Shown here: positions 43,349-53,184 of the stretch, piece by piece | How positions within the stretch are numbered: the first letter of the stretch is position 1 | How the letters are laid out: the number at the start of each line of letters is the position of its first letter | NCBI GenBank assembly: GCA_038200305.1 | Contig: JBBPYD010000148.1 | Span: 24,187 to 88,186 of the forward strand | Origin: JANXXV01 sp038200305 | Lineage (GTDB): Bacteria; Acidobacteriota; Terriglobia; Bryobacterales; Bryobacteraceae | Direction of reading: 5' to 3' | Length of the DNA stretch: 64,000 nt | The notes under the pieces: generated by a model | What the model was told of the DNA's origin: nothing | Database searches by the model: none | The model's input: the letters and a program-made list of their open reading frames with translations, nothing else | Program-made: the position numbers and the translations under genes

Positions 43349-44692
43349 TTATATACGGCCTAAACGTGAGTCGGCGTCGCCAAAGTGATCCAACTTGATG
43401 CCCATGCGATCCATGAGCGATAGATACAAGCTGCACATCTTGCGATTCCCGGCGGGCTCGCCCAGAAAGTTGAGCGAACGTCCTGTCTTGAGCGTGCCGC
43501 CCAGTCCGCCTGCCAGTACTACCGGTAGCCTGGTGTTATCGTGCGTACGGCCCACAAACAGACTGGATACGAACATCAGGCAGGAGTTATCGAGCACAGT
43601 GCCGTCGCCTTCCGGCATGCTATCCAACTTCGATGCAAGATACGCAAACTGGCTCAGATGCCAACGCGAGATTGCCTCGTAATTCTCGGAGTTATTGTTG
43701 TGTGAGGCGCCGTGGTGTCCCTGGTTAACTCCCAGGAACGGATAGTACATGGCGGAAAGGTCGCGGGAGATGATCAGAGACGCAACGCGAGTCTTGTCGG
43801 TCTGGAATGCGATGGCGATGATGTCGCACATCAACTTCGAGTGTTCGCGCAAGTCTTCCGGCAAGCCGTTCGCCGGACGCTCCATTGTGAAAGCGCCGGT
43901 GTTCTTGAGTTTGGCGTTGTCCTCGGCCAAATCTTTACTCTTGCGCATGCCATCCACACGCTTCTCAACTTCGCGTACGCTGGTGAGGTAGTCATCCAGC
44001 TTGCTCTTGTCGGTGGCGCTGACTTTCTTGCCCAGTGTTTCGGCGCTTTCCTTCACCCGGTCGAGAATGCTCATATTGCGGAGACTGCCGCGATTCTCAA
44101 ACAGGTTGTCGAAGGCCAACGAAGGGTAGAGCTCCAGGGGGACTGGGGAGTCCGGACTCTGCCACGAAACGTGAGAGCTGTACGCCATGGAGTAATTGGT
44201 CTCGTGGTAACCGGTCATGGGCGGATCGCAAGCCAACACGATGCTGGACTGCGCTGTATCCTGGCCGATGGTGTTCGCGATCATCTGATCCACACTCATG
44301 CCGGAATGGAGAATGGCGCCCTTCGAAACTTGAGCGCCTGAAAGCAAGCTACCCGTCTGGGCCGGGTGAATTCCCAGGCCAGTGGCGGCTTTGTTGAACA
44401 GACCGTCGATTACGTTGATCTTGTGCTTCAGCGGCTCCATCACCGATAGAGTCTTGCTGAGCTTCATGTCTGCGCCATCACCTGTGGAGCTCCAATGATC
44501 CTCATTGATTCCGCAACCCATGAATACTACCCCGAAGCGTTTCGGGAACGGCGTGGCCGCGCCGAAGACGGGCAGGGATTCAAGAAATGGCAGAGCAATG
44601 GCTACGCCCGCGCCACGCAGGGCGGAACGTCGGGAAATGGTGCGGGTGAAATTTCGCGGGATTCTGTTTTGGGGCAGTAGTTTTTCGAACAT
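43349..44692 (-). CDS. DUF1552 protein with Tat signal
   Basis: This 447-residue protein has a twin-arginine export signal (SRRSALRGAGVAIALPFLE, about 19-37) and belongs to DUF1552, a secreted family common in Planctomycetota and Acidobacteriota and regularly paired with DUF1592 proteins. Function is unproven; the fold resembles sulfatase-like DUF1501 proteins. The start follows the partner's stop directly (TAAATG). The stop codon lies within the transposon target duplication, so the insertion left the gene intact. Confidence 0.88.
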   Translation of the reverse strand: MFEKLLPQNRIPRNFTRTISRRSALRGAGVAIALPFLESLPVFGAATPFPKRFGVVFMGCGINEDHWSSTGDGADMKLSKTLSVMEPLKHKINVIDGLFNKAATGLGIHPAQTGSLLSGAQVSKGAILHSGMSVDQMIANTIGQDTAQSSIVLACDPPMTGYHETNYSMAYSSHVSWQSPDSPVPLELYPSLAFDNLFENRGSLRNMSILDRVKESAETLGKKVSATDKSKLDDYLTSVREVEKRVDGMRKSKDLAEDNAKLKNTGAFTMERPANGLPEDLREHSKLMCDIIAIAFQTDKTRVASLIISRDLSAMYYPFLGVNQGHHGASHNNNSENYEAISRWHLSQFAYLASKLDSMPEGDGTVLDNSCLMFVSSLFVGRTHDNTRLPVVLAGGLGGTLKTGRSLNFLGEPAGNRKMCSLYLSLMDRMGIKLDHFGDADSRLGRI

Positions 44693-47600
44693 TTACTCGC
44701 TTTTTTTCTGTGTGGATTCGGGTTTCCGTTTATTTAGGAATTGTCGGCTAGACACGATGGTCTCGGCCAGGGAACTGAATCGATATTCATTAGCGGCCAT
44801 TCGGGCCTGCATCTCCTCAACCACAGGCTCGTCAGAGAGCTGAAGACTCCGGTTAAGAGCATAAGAGAGCAGCTTGCGGCTGATGTTTTCAAGGTAGTCT
44901 TTCTGACGCTTTTCCTTGATGTAAGCTTGGACGCTACGAAATCCTGAACCCGCGTAGCCGCCGGGGAAAGTCGCTGAAGGATCGATAGCGCGGCCGGCGA
45001 TATCCTTGGTTCGCACCTCGCCGACGGGTCCATAACCCTCCATCGCTATACCGAACACGTCAAATCGCGCGTGGCATCCGGCGCAAATCGGATTCGCACG
45101 ATGCTTGGCCAGCACGTCTTTCAACAGCGCATCCGCCTTAGCTTCGTCCTGCGGCAACTCCGGAACCACGGGGGGCGGAGGAGGAATCACCTCACCCAGT
45201 ATCCGGCGCACCAGCCAATATCCGCGCTTCACAGGGCTAGTCCTCAAGCCGGGAGAATTTTGTGTCAGGAACACGGCCATGGGCAGCAAACCGCCGCGTT
45301 CATATTTGCCCGCGTCATCTACGCGAACCCAGTCGTCATTCCTACCCGTAACATTGGGTATGCCGTAGTGTTTGGCGAGCGCCGGATTCACAAAGGTGTA
45401 ATTCCCATACAGCATGTCGAGAACGGAACGGTTGTTCTTGATCACATCATCGGCAAACCGGATGGGTTCCTCAAACATGGCTTCACGGAGATCGTTATTG
45501 AAGTTGGGGAAGCGCTCGCGGTCCACGGAATTGTAAGATTCGAAGTGGCGGGAATCGAGCCAGTTCGCCGCGAACTCAGTGGCCAACCCGCGTGAGCGCG
45601 GATCTTTCAGCATTCTGCGAGTTTGTGCGGCCAGAACATCACGTCGCGTCAAATCACCCAAGGCGGCATGTTTCAACAATTCTTCATCCGGCATACTGGA
45701 CCACAAGAAATAACTTAACCGGCTGGCCAAGGCGTAAGCCGGCAATGGCATTCCAACGCTAACCGCGGCCGTTCCAGTGGGAGCGGATTTCGCCGCCATG
45801 GCCTGTGCCGCCGTGGATGTGCGCGAACCGATTGACTCGTCCTGCAGATCGATACGATAGAAAAACTCGGGCGAAATCAGAATGCTGGCAATGGAATCCC
45901 GCATGGCATCCTCATGCGATAGCGCGCCATTGTCGCGAAGCTTGCGATAGTAAGCCACCAAACCGTCACGTTCCACCTTGGTCAGCGGCCTGCGATACGC
46001 ACGCGCGGCAAACTTTACCAGAGCCTCCAACTGTACCGGCTCCGCCGCGGCGCGCATTTTCTCAATCGACCGAAGAGTGGAATCTATGCGATCAAAGTGG
46101 TTGGACATCCAGGCCGCGGCGGCAGGATTATTACTGGCTTTTGCCAACGCAATATATTGATCCCTGATTACCGCGATAACGGAAGAGTCGGTCACTTCCT
46201 TGCCCACAGGGCGCGGCCGGCCAGACTCAGCCCCACCACCCTGAACCTCACCGCTTTGATTGAAATAGAACTGAATGAAAGTGCGCGCGGTGTGGCTGGC
46301 ATAGAAGTCGAATTCCGTCCAGAGCTTGTCGAGTTCCTTCTTGCCCTTCTCGTCCAGGATGAGTTCCTGTAAGGGATTGTCATCACGCCAGTACCCCATG
46401 ACGCTGTGATAACCGGCGCTCAGAAGACGTCCCGCGTCCGCCGAATTATCCGGGAAGAACTTACCGCGTTCTTTCACATAGAAGGCATCCGGAAAAACAT
46501 TGGCGAAGTGCGCGAACGACTCTTCATGTCGAGCACGCTGCCCGGCGGGAACCACCAAATCGGGATCACCCAACTGAGCCGTCTTCATCACTGCGGCCCA
46601 GCGTATCGCTGCTTCTCCATGGAGGCCAGCAAACTTGGGGATCTCCGGGGGCTTCTCAGGCGGATCTGTATCCAGGCGTAGCGCGCCAGGATCAAAATTC
46701 CTACGGTGCGTATTGAATTGGGTGAATTTCCAAGTAAGCAAGGGCTGTGAGGCCGCTGGCAATCCGCCACGTCGAAACCCGCCCCCATTACCATGGCCGC
46801 CTCTACCTCCAGCCGGATCGCGCGGGGGCTGCGCGGGAACGGGAGGGCCAGACACCACAGGGGCTGAAAATTGCATCGCGGTATGATTGCGGATCTTGAC
46901 CACGAAATCGCGCATTTCCACGCATTTCGCACGAAGGGACCCGGCTTCCTTGTCATCCATCTTGCTGGAGCCGGGCACGGGCAGAGCATGCCACATGGCT
47001 TGAAGTTTGCCAATGGGGCCAACTTCTGCTTTGGGCTGCTGCCGGGGAACCACATTTTCCCCGAGAATACCCCAGATCAGTGGCAGATACTTCGGGCTGA
47101 CTTTCTTGGCAGCCGCCATACTGGTGAGGGTCGCAGCGGGCTTGCCCAGAGCTACGCGGTGCTTGTATCGCCAGGCAGCTTCAAAATAGTCGGCATAATC
47201 AGTGGGCTGGGACCCATAGAAGCCGATGATCCGCTTGATAGCGTACTGATCACGATCCGTTTCCACCAGCATGGGGCCCGGTGCGAAGATAAACCCGTCC
47301 GGCGTGAGAGCCATGTGATCGGCCACTTCGCGCGCCGCCAGCAGATATTTGTTAAACAAGGCCGGCGACATGCTGAGCGACTCGCCGGTATTATCGAAGC
47401 CCGCTTGATTAGCGGGGTCGGCCGGGAATTCTTTGGTGGGCTTGAGGTCCACACCCGTGAGATCACGGATGGTGTAGTTGTATTCGGAATTGCTCAACCG
47501 GCGCGCCAACACAGGGCCGGGATCGCCGGCGCTCTTGCGAAGCTCATTCGCTCGGACCGCCTTAACCCAATCGATCACCCGCTGGCGGAGATCCGGCGGA

Positions 47601-47896
47601 GGTTGGGGCATGGGCTTGGGCGGCATCTCCTGGTGCTCGAGCCGCTCCATTAATAAGATCCAGTGAGGAAGGTCCTGGACTACAGAGGAGAGGGCCGTAA
47701 AGGACTTAAGGTCCAACTGAGCGGCAGGCGTGGTGCCGCTATGACATCCGGCGCAATACTGATTGACAAAAGGACGTACGCTCCGCGCAAATCCACGTTC
47801 TAAAACGGGGTTAGCCACCTCCGCTCCAAACATGAGAGTTGCCAGACTTCCGGCCAAGAACAACAATTTAGCGGCGCGGCTGTGAGGATATATCAT
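44693..47896 (-). CDS. DUF1587/1592/1588/1585 cytochrome-like secreted protein
   Basis: This 1067-residue protein has a signal peptide (about 1-24), a cytochrome-like haem site CAGCHSG near residue 48, a DUF1587 stretch (RRLSNSEYNYTIRDLTG), then DUF1595, DUF1592, DUF1588 (RGYWLVRRILGEVIPPPPP, CAGCHARFD) and DUF1585 segments. The two CAGCH motifs indicate two c-type haems. The family is paired with DUF1552 proteins and thought to act in periplasmic redox or polymer breakdown. It is the first gene of this two-gene operon. Confidence 0.9.
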   Translation of the reverse strand: MIYPHSRAAKLLFLAGSLATLMFGAEVANPVLERGFARSVRPFVNQYCAGCHSGTTPAAQLDLKSFTALSSVVQDLPHWILLMERLEHQEMPPKPMPQPPPDLRQRVIDWVKAVRANELRKSAGDPGPVLARRLSNSEYNYTIRDLTGVDLKPTKEFPADPANQAGFDNTGESLSMSPALFNKYLLAAREVADHMALTPDGFIFAPGPMLVETDRDQYAIKRIIGFYGSQPTDYADYFEAAWRYKHRVALGKPAATLTSMAAAKKVSPKYLPLIWGILGENVVPRQQPKAEVGPIGKLQAMWHALPVPGSSKMDDKEAGSLRAKCVEMRDFVVKIRNHTAMQFSAPVVSGPPVPAQPPRDPAGGRGGHGNGGGFRRGGLPAASQPLLTWKFTQFNTHRRNFDPGALRLDTDPPEKPPEIPKFAGLHGEAAIRWAAVMKTAQLGDPDLVVPAGQRARHEESFAHFANVFPDAFYVKERGKFFPDNSADAGRLLSAGYHSVMGYWRDDNPLQELILDEKGKKELDKLWTEFDFYASHTARTFIQFYFNQSGEVQGGGAESGRPRPVGKEVTDSSVIAVIRDQYIALAKASNNPAAAAWMSNHFDRIDSTLRSIEKMRAAAEPVQLEALVKFAARAYRRPLTKVERDGLVAYYRKLRDNGALSHEDAMRDSIASILISPEFFYRIDLQDESIGSRTSTAAQAMAAKSAPTGTAAVSVGMPLPAYALASRLSYFLWSSMPDEELLKHAALGDLTRRDVLAAQTRRMLKDPRSRGLATEFAANWLDSRHFESYNSVDRERFPNFNNDLREAMFEEPIRFADDVIKNNRSVLDMLYGNYTFVNPALAKHYGIPNVTGRNDDWVRVDDAGKYERGGLLPMAVFLTQNSPGLRTSPVKRGYWLVRRILGEVIPPPPPVVPELPQDEAKADALLKDVLAKHRANPICAGCHARFDVFGIAMEGYGPVGEVRTKDIAGRAIDPSATFPGGYAGSGFRSVQAYIKEKRQKDYLENISRKLLSYALNRSLQLSDEPVVEEMQARMAANEYRFSSLAETIVSSRQFLNKRKPESTQKKSE

Positions 47897-48194
47897 GTCA
47901 GAAAAGTTCCCACATTTTGCCTGAAGTATACCACCGCACCCTCGGGTGCAATTGCGAATTGGGTCGAATTGGGTCGCTTAAATGTGACCAAGAGGTATTT
48001 GCGGCGGACGCGGTTCCCGCCGCCGCTCGTCCGTCTTGCCACCCCGCGGCGTTTGTTAACAATTTCACTCCCTGTAGGATTTCGCCTGTGTGGATTACTA
48101 CACGCGTATCGTTATCCCTCAATCCCGCCCCTGATGACTCGATAACGGTGAGCACTGGTAATGAAAGCCGCTCGCCTGACTCCTAATCAGTTCC
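47897..48194. promoter_or_regulatory. Divergent intergenic region with a 10-bp tandem repeat
   Basis: These 298 bases separate the divergent DUF1592 and Ca2+/H+ exchanger genes and should hold both promoters. GAATTGGGTC occurs twice in a row (47956-47965 and 47966-47975), a possible regulator site. No small gene or RNA was recognised in the rest. Confidence 0.4.
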
Positions 48195-49256
48195 ATGATC
48201 TTCCTAGGCTTGCTGCTGTTCATCCCAATCTCGCTCGTCCTGGCCTATTGGATCCACGCGCCGCCGCTGTGGATTTTCATCACAGGCGCGATTGCGATCG
48301 TTCCCCTCGCTGAATGGATCCGGCGTGCGGCCGATCAGTTAGCAAGCCGGGCCGGACCGGCCATCGACGGACTGCTGACCGTCACTTTCGGAAGCGTTTC
48401 AGAACTCATCCTGGCGCTATTTGTTCTGGCCAAAGGCCATCAAGCCACCGTGAAGGCGCAGATCACCGGGTCATTGATCGCCGCCAGCCTGCTGGGATTG
48501 GGAATGTCAATCATCGCGGGAACCTGGGGGCGCGAGAAACAGACGTTCAATCGTCAAAAGACCGGATTACTGGGCAGCTTGCTGATCCTGTCGGTGATCG
48601 CAGTGCTGCTTCCCGCGTTGTTTGACTACACCGAGCGCGGGCTTCTTGGCGACCGGAATCCTGGACCGCTGGACGAGAAGCTCAGCCTGAGCGTCTCAGT
48701 GATATTGATTCTGGTTTATCTCGCGAATCTTGTCTACACGTTATACACGCATCGGGACGTTTTCTCTTCCCGCAATGCATCCGAAGAGGCATCCTGGCCG
48801 CTCTGGAAGTCTCTCGGAATCCTATTCGGCGCCACAGCCCTGATCGCGCTGGAGGCGGACCTGATCTCCGGTAATCTTGAGGTCACCGGACAGCAATTAG
48901 GCCTGACCCAACTGTTTCTGGGAGTCATCGTACTCGCAATCATCGGCAATGCAGCCGAGTTGATGGCGGCCATCTATTTCGCAAGACAGGACCGGATGGA
49001 CCTGGTGATGGGAATCTGTCTGGGCTCGGCTGTGCAAGTGGCTCTGCTGCTCGCCCCCGTCCTTGTTCTGGTCTCGTATTTCATGGGGACTCCCCTCAAT
49101 CTGGTCTTTTCGAATCCCCTGGAGTTGATTGCGATCATCGGGGCCGTGTTCGCCTTTAATTCCATCGCTTCGGACGGCGAGACTACGTGGTTTGAGGGCG
49201 TGCTTCTGATTGCGGTGTATATCCTGTTCGGTCTGGCATTTTTCTTTGTCACATAG
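48195..49256 (+). CDS. Ca2+/H+ antiporter (CaCA family)
   Basis: This 353-residue protein has about 11 helices and the two inverted alpha-repeats of cation exchangers: GSVSELILALFVLAKGH (about 70-86) and GNAAELMAAIYFARQD (about 250-265), with the key Glu in each. It exports Ca2+ in exchange for protons across the inner membrane. It is divergent from DUF1592, and its stop codon directly abuts the stop of the phospholipase-D gene. Confidence 0.92.
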   Translation: MIFLGLLLFIPISLVLAYWIHAPPLWIFITGAIAIVPLAEWIRRAADQLASRAGPAIDGLLTVTFGSVSELILALFVLAKGHQATVKAQITGSLIAASLLGLGMSIIAGTWGREKQTFNRQKTGLLGSLLILSVIAVLLPALFDYTERGLLGDRNPGPLDEKLSLSVSVILILVYLANLVYTLYTHRDVFSSRNASEEASWPLWKSLGILFGATALIALEADLISGNLEVTGQQLGLTQLFLGVIVLAIIGNAAELMAAIYFARQDRMDLVMGICLGSAVQVALLLAPVLVLVSYFMGTPLNLVFSNPLELIAIIGAVFAFNSIASDGETTWFEGVLLIAVYILFGLAFFFVT

Positions 49257-50588
49257 CTATTCTTCGCGGCTGACCAGCCAGCCCATCCTGTCCACCATTC
49301 GCATGGACAGGGATCGTTGGCGCAACTTTTCGATGGTGAGGCGCACGCTCCGCGCGGCATCGCCCGTGAAGTCCCGGTTGAGGCGTGCCGCCAAGTCCCG
49401 GTCGAGCACCGCAAGATTTACTTCATCGTTTAGAGCGAAGGAGCGATGGTCGAAATTAGTAGAACCCGCAACGCTCCACATCTCGTCGACAGTCATCAGC
49501 TTCGCGTGGATCATCCCAGGCTGGTACTCATAAACGTCCGCTCCGGCCTTTAATAATTCCAGGGCCATGGCCTGGCTCAGTTTGGCGATAGACGGATGAT
49601 CGCTCCCGGGCCCGGCTGTCACAATCCGCACGCTTACATTGCGCTCGCGTATGGCTCGGATCAGAGCCTTCCGTGCGCTTCGATCCGGAAGAAAGTACGC
49701 CGTCGTGATGCAGATGCTACGTTTCGCGCAATCGATTAGCGTCTGAAAGAGGATTCGGGCCTGCGTTGCCCCACCCTCGGGCGCGCTATCGATCACCAGG
49801 CAAGTAGCCTCTCCGGGAACGCTCCGGAAAGGAAATTGCGCGGAGCCGGAGAGGATCTCGCCCGAACATTCGAGCCAGTTTTCAGCGAAGACCGCCACCA
49901 GCCCGGCCACGGCCCGTCCTTCCAGGCGTAGCACCGTGTCGCGCCAGGCAGGCCCCCATGGTCCGGCTGTATTCCACTGATCGGCAACGCCCGCGCCTCC
50001 AATGAATCCAGTCACGCCATCGGTCACCAAGAGTTTACGGTGAGTACGGTTATTCGCATAAGGCCAAGTGTCCCAACGGAGCGGGTGATACCACTTCATG
50101 CGCCCACCGGCGGCCCTGAGTTCATCGAAATACGAATCGTGTGTTCCGAAGCTCCCCATGGCATCCACCACCATTCGGACTTCCACTCCGGCTCGGGCAC
50201 GGCCAGTCAACGCATCCAGAAACTGCCGCGAGACCTCACCTTCCAGGAACGAGTAGAATTCGAGATCGACGCTCCTTTGAGCGTGTTGAATAGCATCCAG
50301 CTCGGCCGGGTAGAACTCATCTCCGTTTTTAAGGACATCGATACGGGTACCGCGACGGTACGTGGCCCCGGTGATGATGCTGAGAAATTCCAGAAATTCT
50401 TTTGAATCCAGAGGGCCGCGGGGCGGATTCTCCATCTTGTAAGGGATCGTTGGACCGAAAAGCTTCAAGAAGAGCCGTGAGCCGTGCAAAACGATTGCAC
50501 CGGCGCCCACAACCGCAAGCGCTTTTATTGCAAGATCCGGCGATTTCCCGGATCGGCGCGCCGAATCTGTTTCAGCCGGATAAGCCAT
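49257..50588 (-). CDS. Phospholipase-D-type cardiolipin synthase
   Basis: This 443-residue protein has one N-terminal helix (about 20-38) and two HKD motifs: HRKLLVTDG (about residue 186) and HAKLMTVDE (about residue 363), the paired active-site halves of the PLD superfamily. It probably joins phosphatidylglycerol molecules into cardiolipin; pgsA elsewhere in this window makes the precursor. It is 9 bases after the DUF488 gene, same strand. Confidence 0.9.
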   Translation of the reverse strand: MAYPAETDSARRSGKSPDLAIKALAVVGAGAIVLHGSRLFLKLFGPTIPYKMENPPRGPLDSKEFLEFLSIITGATYRRGTRIDVLKNGDEFYPAELDAIQHAQRSVDLEFYSFLEGEVSRQFLDALTGRARAGVEVRMVVDAMGSFGTHDSYFDELRAAGGRMKWYHPLRWDTWPYANNRTHRKLLVTDGVTGFIGGAGVADQWNTAGPWGPAWRDTVLRLEGRAVAGLVAVFAENWLECSGEILSGSAQFPFRSVPGEATCLVIDSAPEGGATQARILFQTLIDCAKRSICITTAYFLPDRSARKALIRAIRERNVSVRIVTAGPGSDHPSIAKLSQAMALELLKAGADVYEYQPGMIHAKLMTVDEMWSVAGSTNFDHRSFALNDEVNLAVLDRDLAARLNRDFTGDAARSVRLTIEKLRQRSLSMRMVDRMGWLVSREE

Positions 50589-50597
50589 AATTTCACC

Positions 50598-50978
50598 TTA
50601 CGCTTTCGATTTAGGCTCGCTGGTCTTCTTACGAAGATGGCCCTTCAGAAATTCCTCCAGCGCCACCGCATTATTGTGCTCCGTGTCGTGCGAACTGTAA
50701 ACCAGCGTTACCGTCCCACGGCGAGCCGCCTGCAGCAGAGGCTGCCAGGCATCCGGATTGGCTTTCAGTTCTTCAAAATAGCGGCGCCGGAATTCATCCC
50801 ATTTAGCCGGATCGTGGCTGAACCATTTCCGCAACTCCGTGCTCGGAGCCACATCTTTGAGCCAGCTCTCAATCTTCAGCGAAGTTTTTTTGACTCCCCT
50901 GGGCCACAACCGCTCCACCAGGAAGCGGGCGCCACCCGTGGCGCTTTCTGAATCGTACGCACGCTCCAGCTTGATCAT
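50598..50978 (-). CDS. DUF488 family protein
   Basis: This 126-residue protein shows the DUF488 patterns RFLVERLWPRGVKK, DVAPSTELRKWFSHDPAKW and VTLVYSSHDTEHNNAVAL. The family is widespread and small, with no settled function. Its start overlaps the Rieske gene stop as ATGA, so the two are co-translated. Confidence 0.88.
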   Translation of the reverse strand: MIKLERAYDSESATGGARFLVERLWPRGVKKTSLKIESWLKDVAPSTELRKWFSHDPAKWDEFRRRYFEELKANPDAWQPLLQAARRGTVTLVYSSHDTEHNNAVALEEFLKGHLRKKTSEPKSKA

Positions 50979-51865
50979 TGCCTTTCAATACAGGTGGATT
51001 TACGAACCTCGATCTGGCCATTGCGTACGCGCGTGTCCAGGCAGGGCTGCGGATGCACGGCCGGTCCATCGAGCACCTGTCCGTGTTCCAGCGCGAATCG
51101 AGAGCCATGCCAGGGACATTGAATGGTGTTGCCGGCCAGCTTGCCCTCTGAGAGCGGCCCACCCAAATGGGAGCACGTCTCAGCGATGGCGAAGACTCGG
51201 TCCGCGCGGCGGACCAGCAGGATCGGGGTGCCGTTGTGATCCGCGCGCGTTGGCTTGCCCTCTGGCAACTCGGATTCCGCCAACACCGCTACGAACTCTT
51301 CCGGAAATGTTTGGCCACTGGTATGGTCGACACCCAGCTTTTGCTCATACACCAGGTTGCCACCCAGATGGGCTGCCGTTGCCGCCACTGCATACCCCAG
51401 TGCAGCCAGCATCCGTCCCTTTGCGCGCGACTTCTGCTTGCGCTTGATCAGGGAAGCTGCGAACAGCGCGGTGCCGGTTAGGTTCAATATCCCGTGGACC
51501 AGGCCGATACGCCGGGCTGGCGGGTCCACATCCTGCCAGTCCGTCAGGCCGGTGATCGCGGCGCCAAGCGCGCCCACCAAGCCAATGGCGACCGATGTAT
51601 CGGCGCTTGTGGCGAATTCGTTCCGGCCAGTGGTCCATTCCAGCGCATCGAAAACGAGTGCGGTAGTCCATGCGCCAATGGGAACATCCGTAAGGATCAC
51701 ATGCAATGGTTCGCCGAGCCATGTGCCGTTCAATAGGTTCTTGAGCTTTTGTCCACCGGCTCCACCACTGGAGAAAGCTTCTTGCATCAGTTTTTGTAAC
51801 TTCTCTTCAACCGGTTTCAACGATTCCAGTTGAGCAATTGTGCCCGCCAGACCTTCATTCGCCAT
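50975..51865 (-). CDS. DUF2231 membrane domain fused to a Rieske 2Fe-2S domain
   Basis: This 296-residue protein has a DUF2231 part with about four helices (residues 50-165) and a Rieske domain at 190-290. The cluster ligands are Cys and His in CSHLGGPL and in CPWHGS. The Rieske half looks like ferredoxin-type rather than bc1-type. It could be a membrane-tethered electron carrier; partner unknown. It begins the four-gene run Rieske-DUF488-PLD on the minus strand. Confidence 0.88.
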   Translation of the reverse strand: MANEGLAGTIAQLESLKPVEEKLQKLMQEAFSSGGAGGQKLKNLLNGTWLGEPLHVILTDVPIGAWTTALVFDALEWTTGRNEFATSADTSVAIGLVGALGAAITGLTDWQDVDPPARRIGLVHGILNLTGTALFAASLIKRKQKSRAKGRMLAALGYAVAATAAHLGGNLVYEQKLGVDHTSGQTFPEEFVAVLAESELPEGKPTRADHNGTPILLVRRADRVFAIAETCSHLGGPLSEGKLAGNTIQCPWHGSRFALEHGQVLDGPAVHPQPCLDTRVRNGQIEVRKSTCIERQ

Positions 51866-51962
51866 AGATCTCCTTTGTAACTATTTCAATCGTGGAACGC
51901 CCTTGCCCCAAGTCGCCGGAGGCGCAAGATTACGCCGTATCGGCGGCCATTCCATATCGCGT

Positions 51963-52691
51963 TTACCGGAACCAAGGATCGCTTCCCCTTGCGAGATCAG
52001 GTAATCCGCCGTGCGTGCGGTCGTACTTGGAAATTGTTCTTGTAGTGCGAGTACCATGCCTCGAAGCCGCCGAGAATGCCGCCATTATCGTCGCCGCCAT
52101 GTGCTTCTGAAAACGCTCGCGCGGATCCTGTTCCCAGCTAATCTCTTCGTGTTCGCCGCCGGTGATGAGCTTTCCCCAGTGCCGTGGCTGTGCCGGCCGC
52201 GGAACGTGATTTTCCGCCAGGTCGCCGCTGCGCCGAAGATAGTAGGCGCTCATGCCGAACAACAGTGACGCGAATACCGGCGGCCCCATGATCATGTTGA
52301 CTATCGGCAACCGCCAGCTACCGGGCTTTCGATGAATTCCGTGCACATGGAAGTAGAAACCGGTGGCGCAATCCGCAAGCGTGAGAATGGATACCACCGG
52401 AAGCACGGTTTTCGCCGCCGCCTTGCGGCTCTTAAACGCCAATACGCCTCCCGCCAGCAGGCTCGCCCTGAGAATCACGGGCGTGCACATGATTCGATGG
52501 CTACAGCTGCCGCGGAAGTGCTCGTAGGTGACTTCAAGGCCGCTGAGCAAGCTCGGAATCCCGGCGATCAGCGCTAGACCACGCTGAAAGCGCCCCTCCC
52601 GAATTTGCAGGCTCGCCTCGAAAACGCCGCGCTCAAATTCGCGCTCAAGCAACTCCGGCCTCCACGCGCACATTTTTCCTCTTTCAACCAT
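51963..52691 (-). CDS. Integral membrane protein of unknown function
   Basis: ATG 52691 (MVERGKMCAWRP) gives 242 residues; ATG 52673 and an open extension to 52730 are alternatives, each with only a short-spaced ribosome site. Four hydrophobic segments are seen (about residues 40-55, 75-90, 95-115 and 130-150), then a hydrophilic C-terminus with WGKLITGGEHEEISWEQDP. No family was recognised. Confidence 0.65.
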   Translation of the reverse strand: MVERGKMCAWRPELLEREFERGVFEASLQIREGRFQRGLALIAGIPSLLSGLEVTYEHFRGSCSHRIMCTPVILRASLLAGGVLAFKSRKAAAKTVLPVVSILTLADCATGFYFHVHGIHRKPGSWRLPIVNMIMGPPVFASLLFGMSAYYLRRSGDLAENHVPRPAQPRHWGKLITGGEHEEISWEQDPRERFQKHMAATIMAAFSAASRHGTRTTRTISKYDRTHGGLPDLARGSDPWFR

Positions 52692-52780
52692 CGCTCCTCT
52701 TGGACTTCCAGGAAGCAGGGTTGATTTCAACTTCGTTTACGGTGTCACTTGCAGCAGGATGCAGAAGACGAAGCGGCATA

Positions 52781-53074
52781 CTACGGCAAACTTGTCATGA
52801 TTTTGCGGTATTCGTCTTCGTTAAACGCCCGTACCGTTTCGGTAGTGACGCTGCCCGTGGAAATTACGGAGAGTAGGGCTTTGGCAATCGCGGTTTCATC
52901 CGGCGCTTCGCAGACGATCACCAGATCGTAGCGGCCCGTAGTCATGTAGAAATCGCGGATCTGCACGCCTGCGGATTGAAACAGCTTTTTTGCGGCGTCC
53001 AGACGCGAAGGACTGTCTTTGATCTTTTGAGATCCCTGCTGTGTCCAGCGGCAATACGTAATGTACGTGGCCAT
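52781..53074 (-). CDS. GYD-domain protein
   Basis: This 97-residue protein matches the GYD domain (ITYCRWTQQGSQKIKDSPSR; FYMTTGRYDLVIVCEAPDE), a small alpha/beta fold of the ferredoxin-like or dimeric barrel type. Here the name-giving Gly-Tyr-Asp reads GRYD. Function unknown. It stands alone between short gaps. Confidence 0.88.
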   Translation of the reverse strand: MATYITYCRWTQQGSQKIKDSPSRLDAAKKLFQSAGVQIRDFYMTTGRYDLVIVCEAPDETAIAKALLSVISTGSVTTETVRAFNEDEYRKIMTSLP

Positions 53075-53184
53075 AGAATCACCTTTACGGCAGTTTAGGG
53101 CCTTTTGGGCAATGTCACAAGCTGTTAACTGTTGGTCTTCGAATTTGGAGAGGCCGAATCCAATTCAGAGTTACAATAAGTGAT

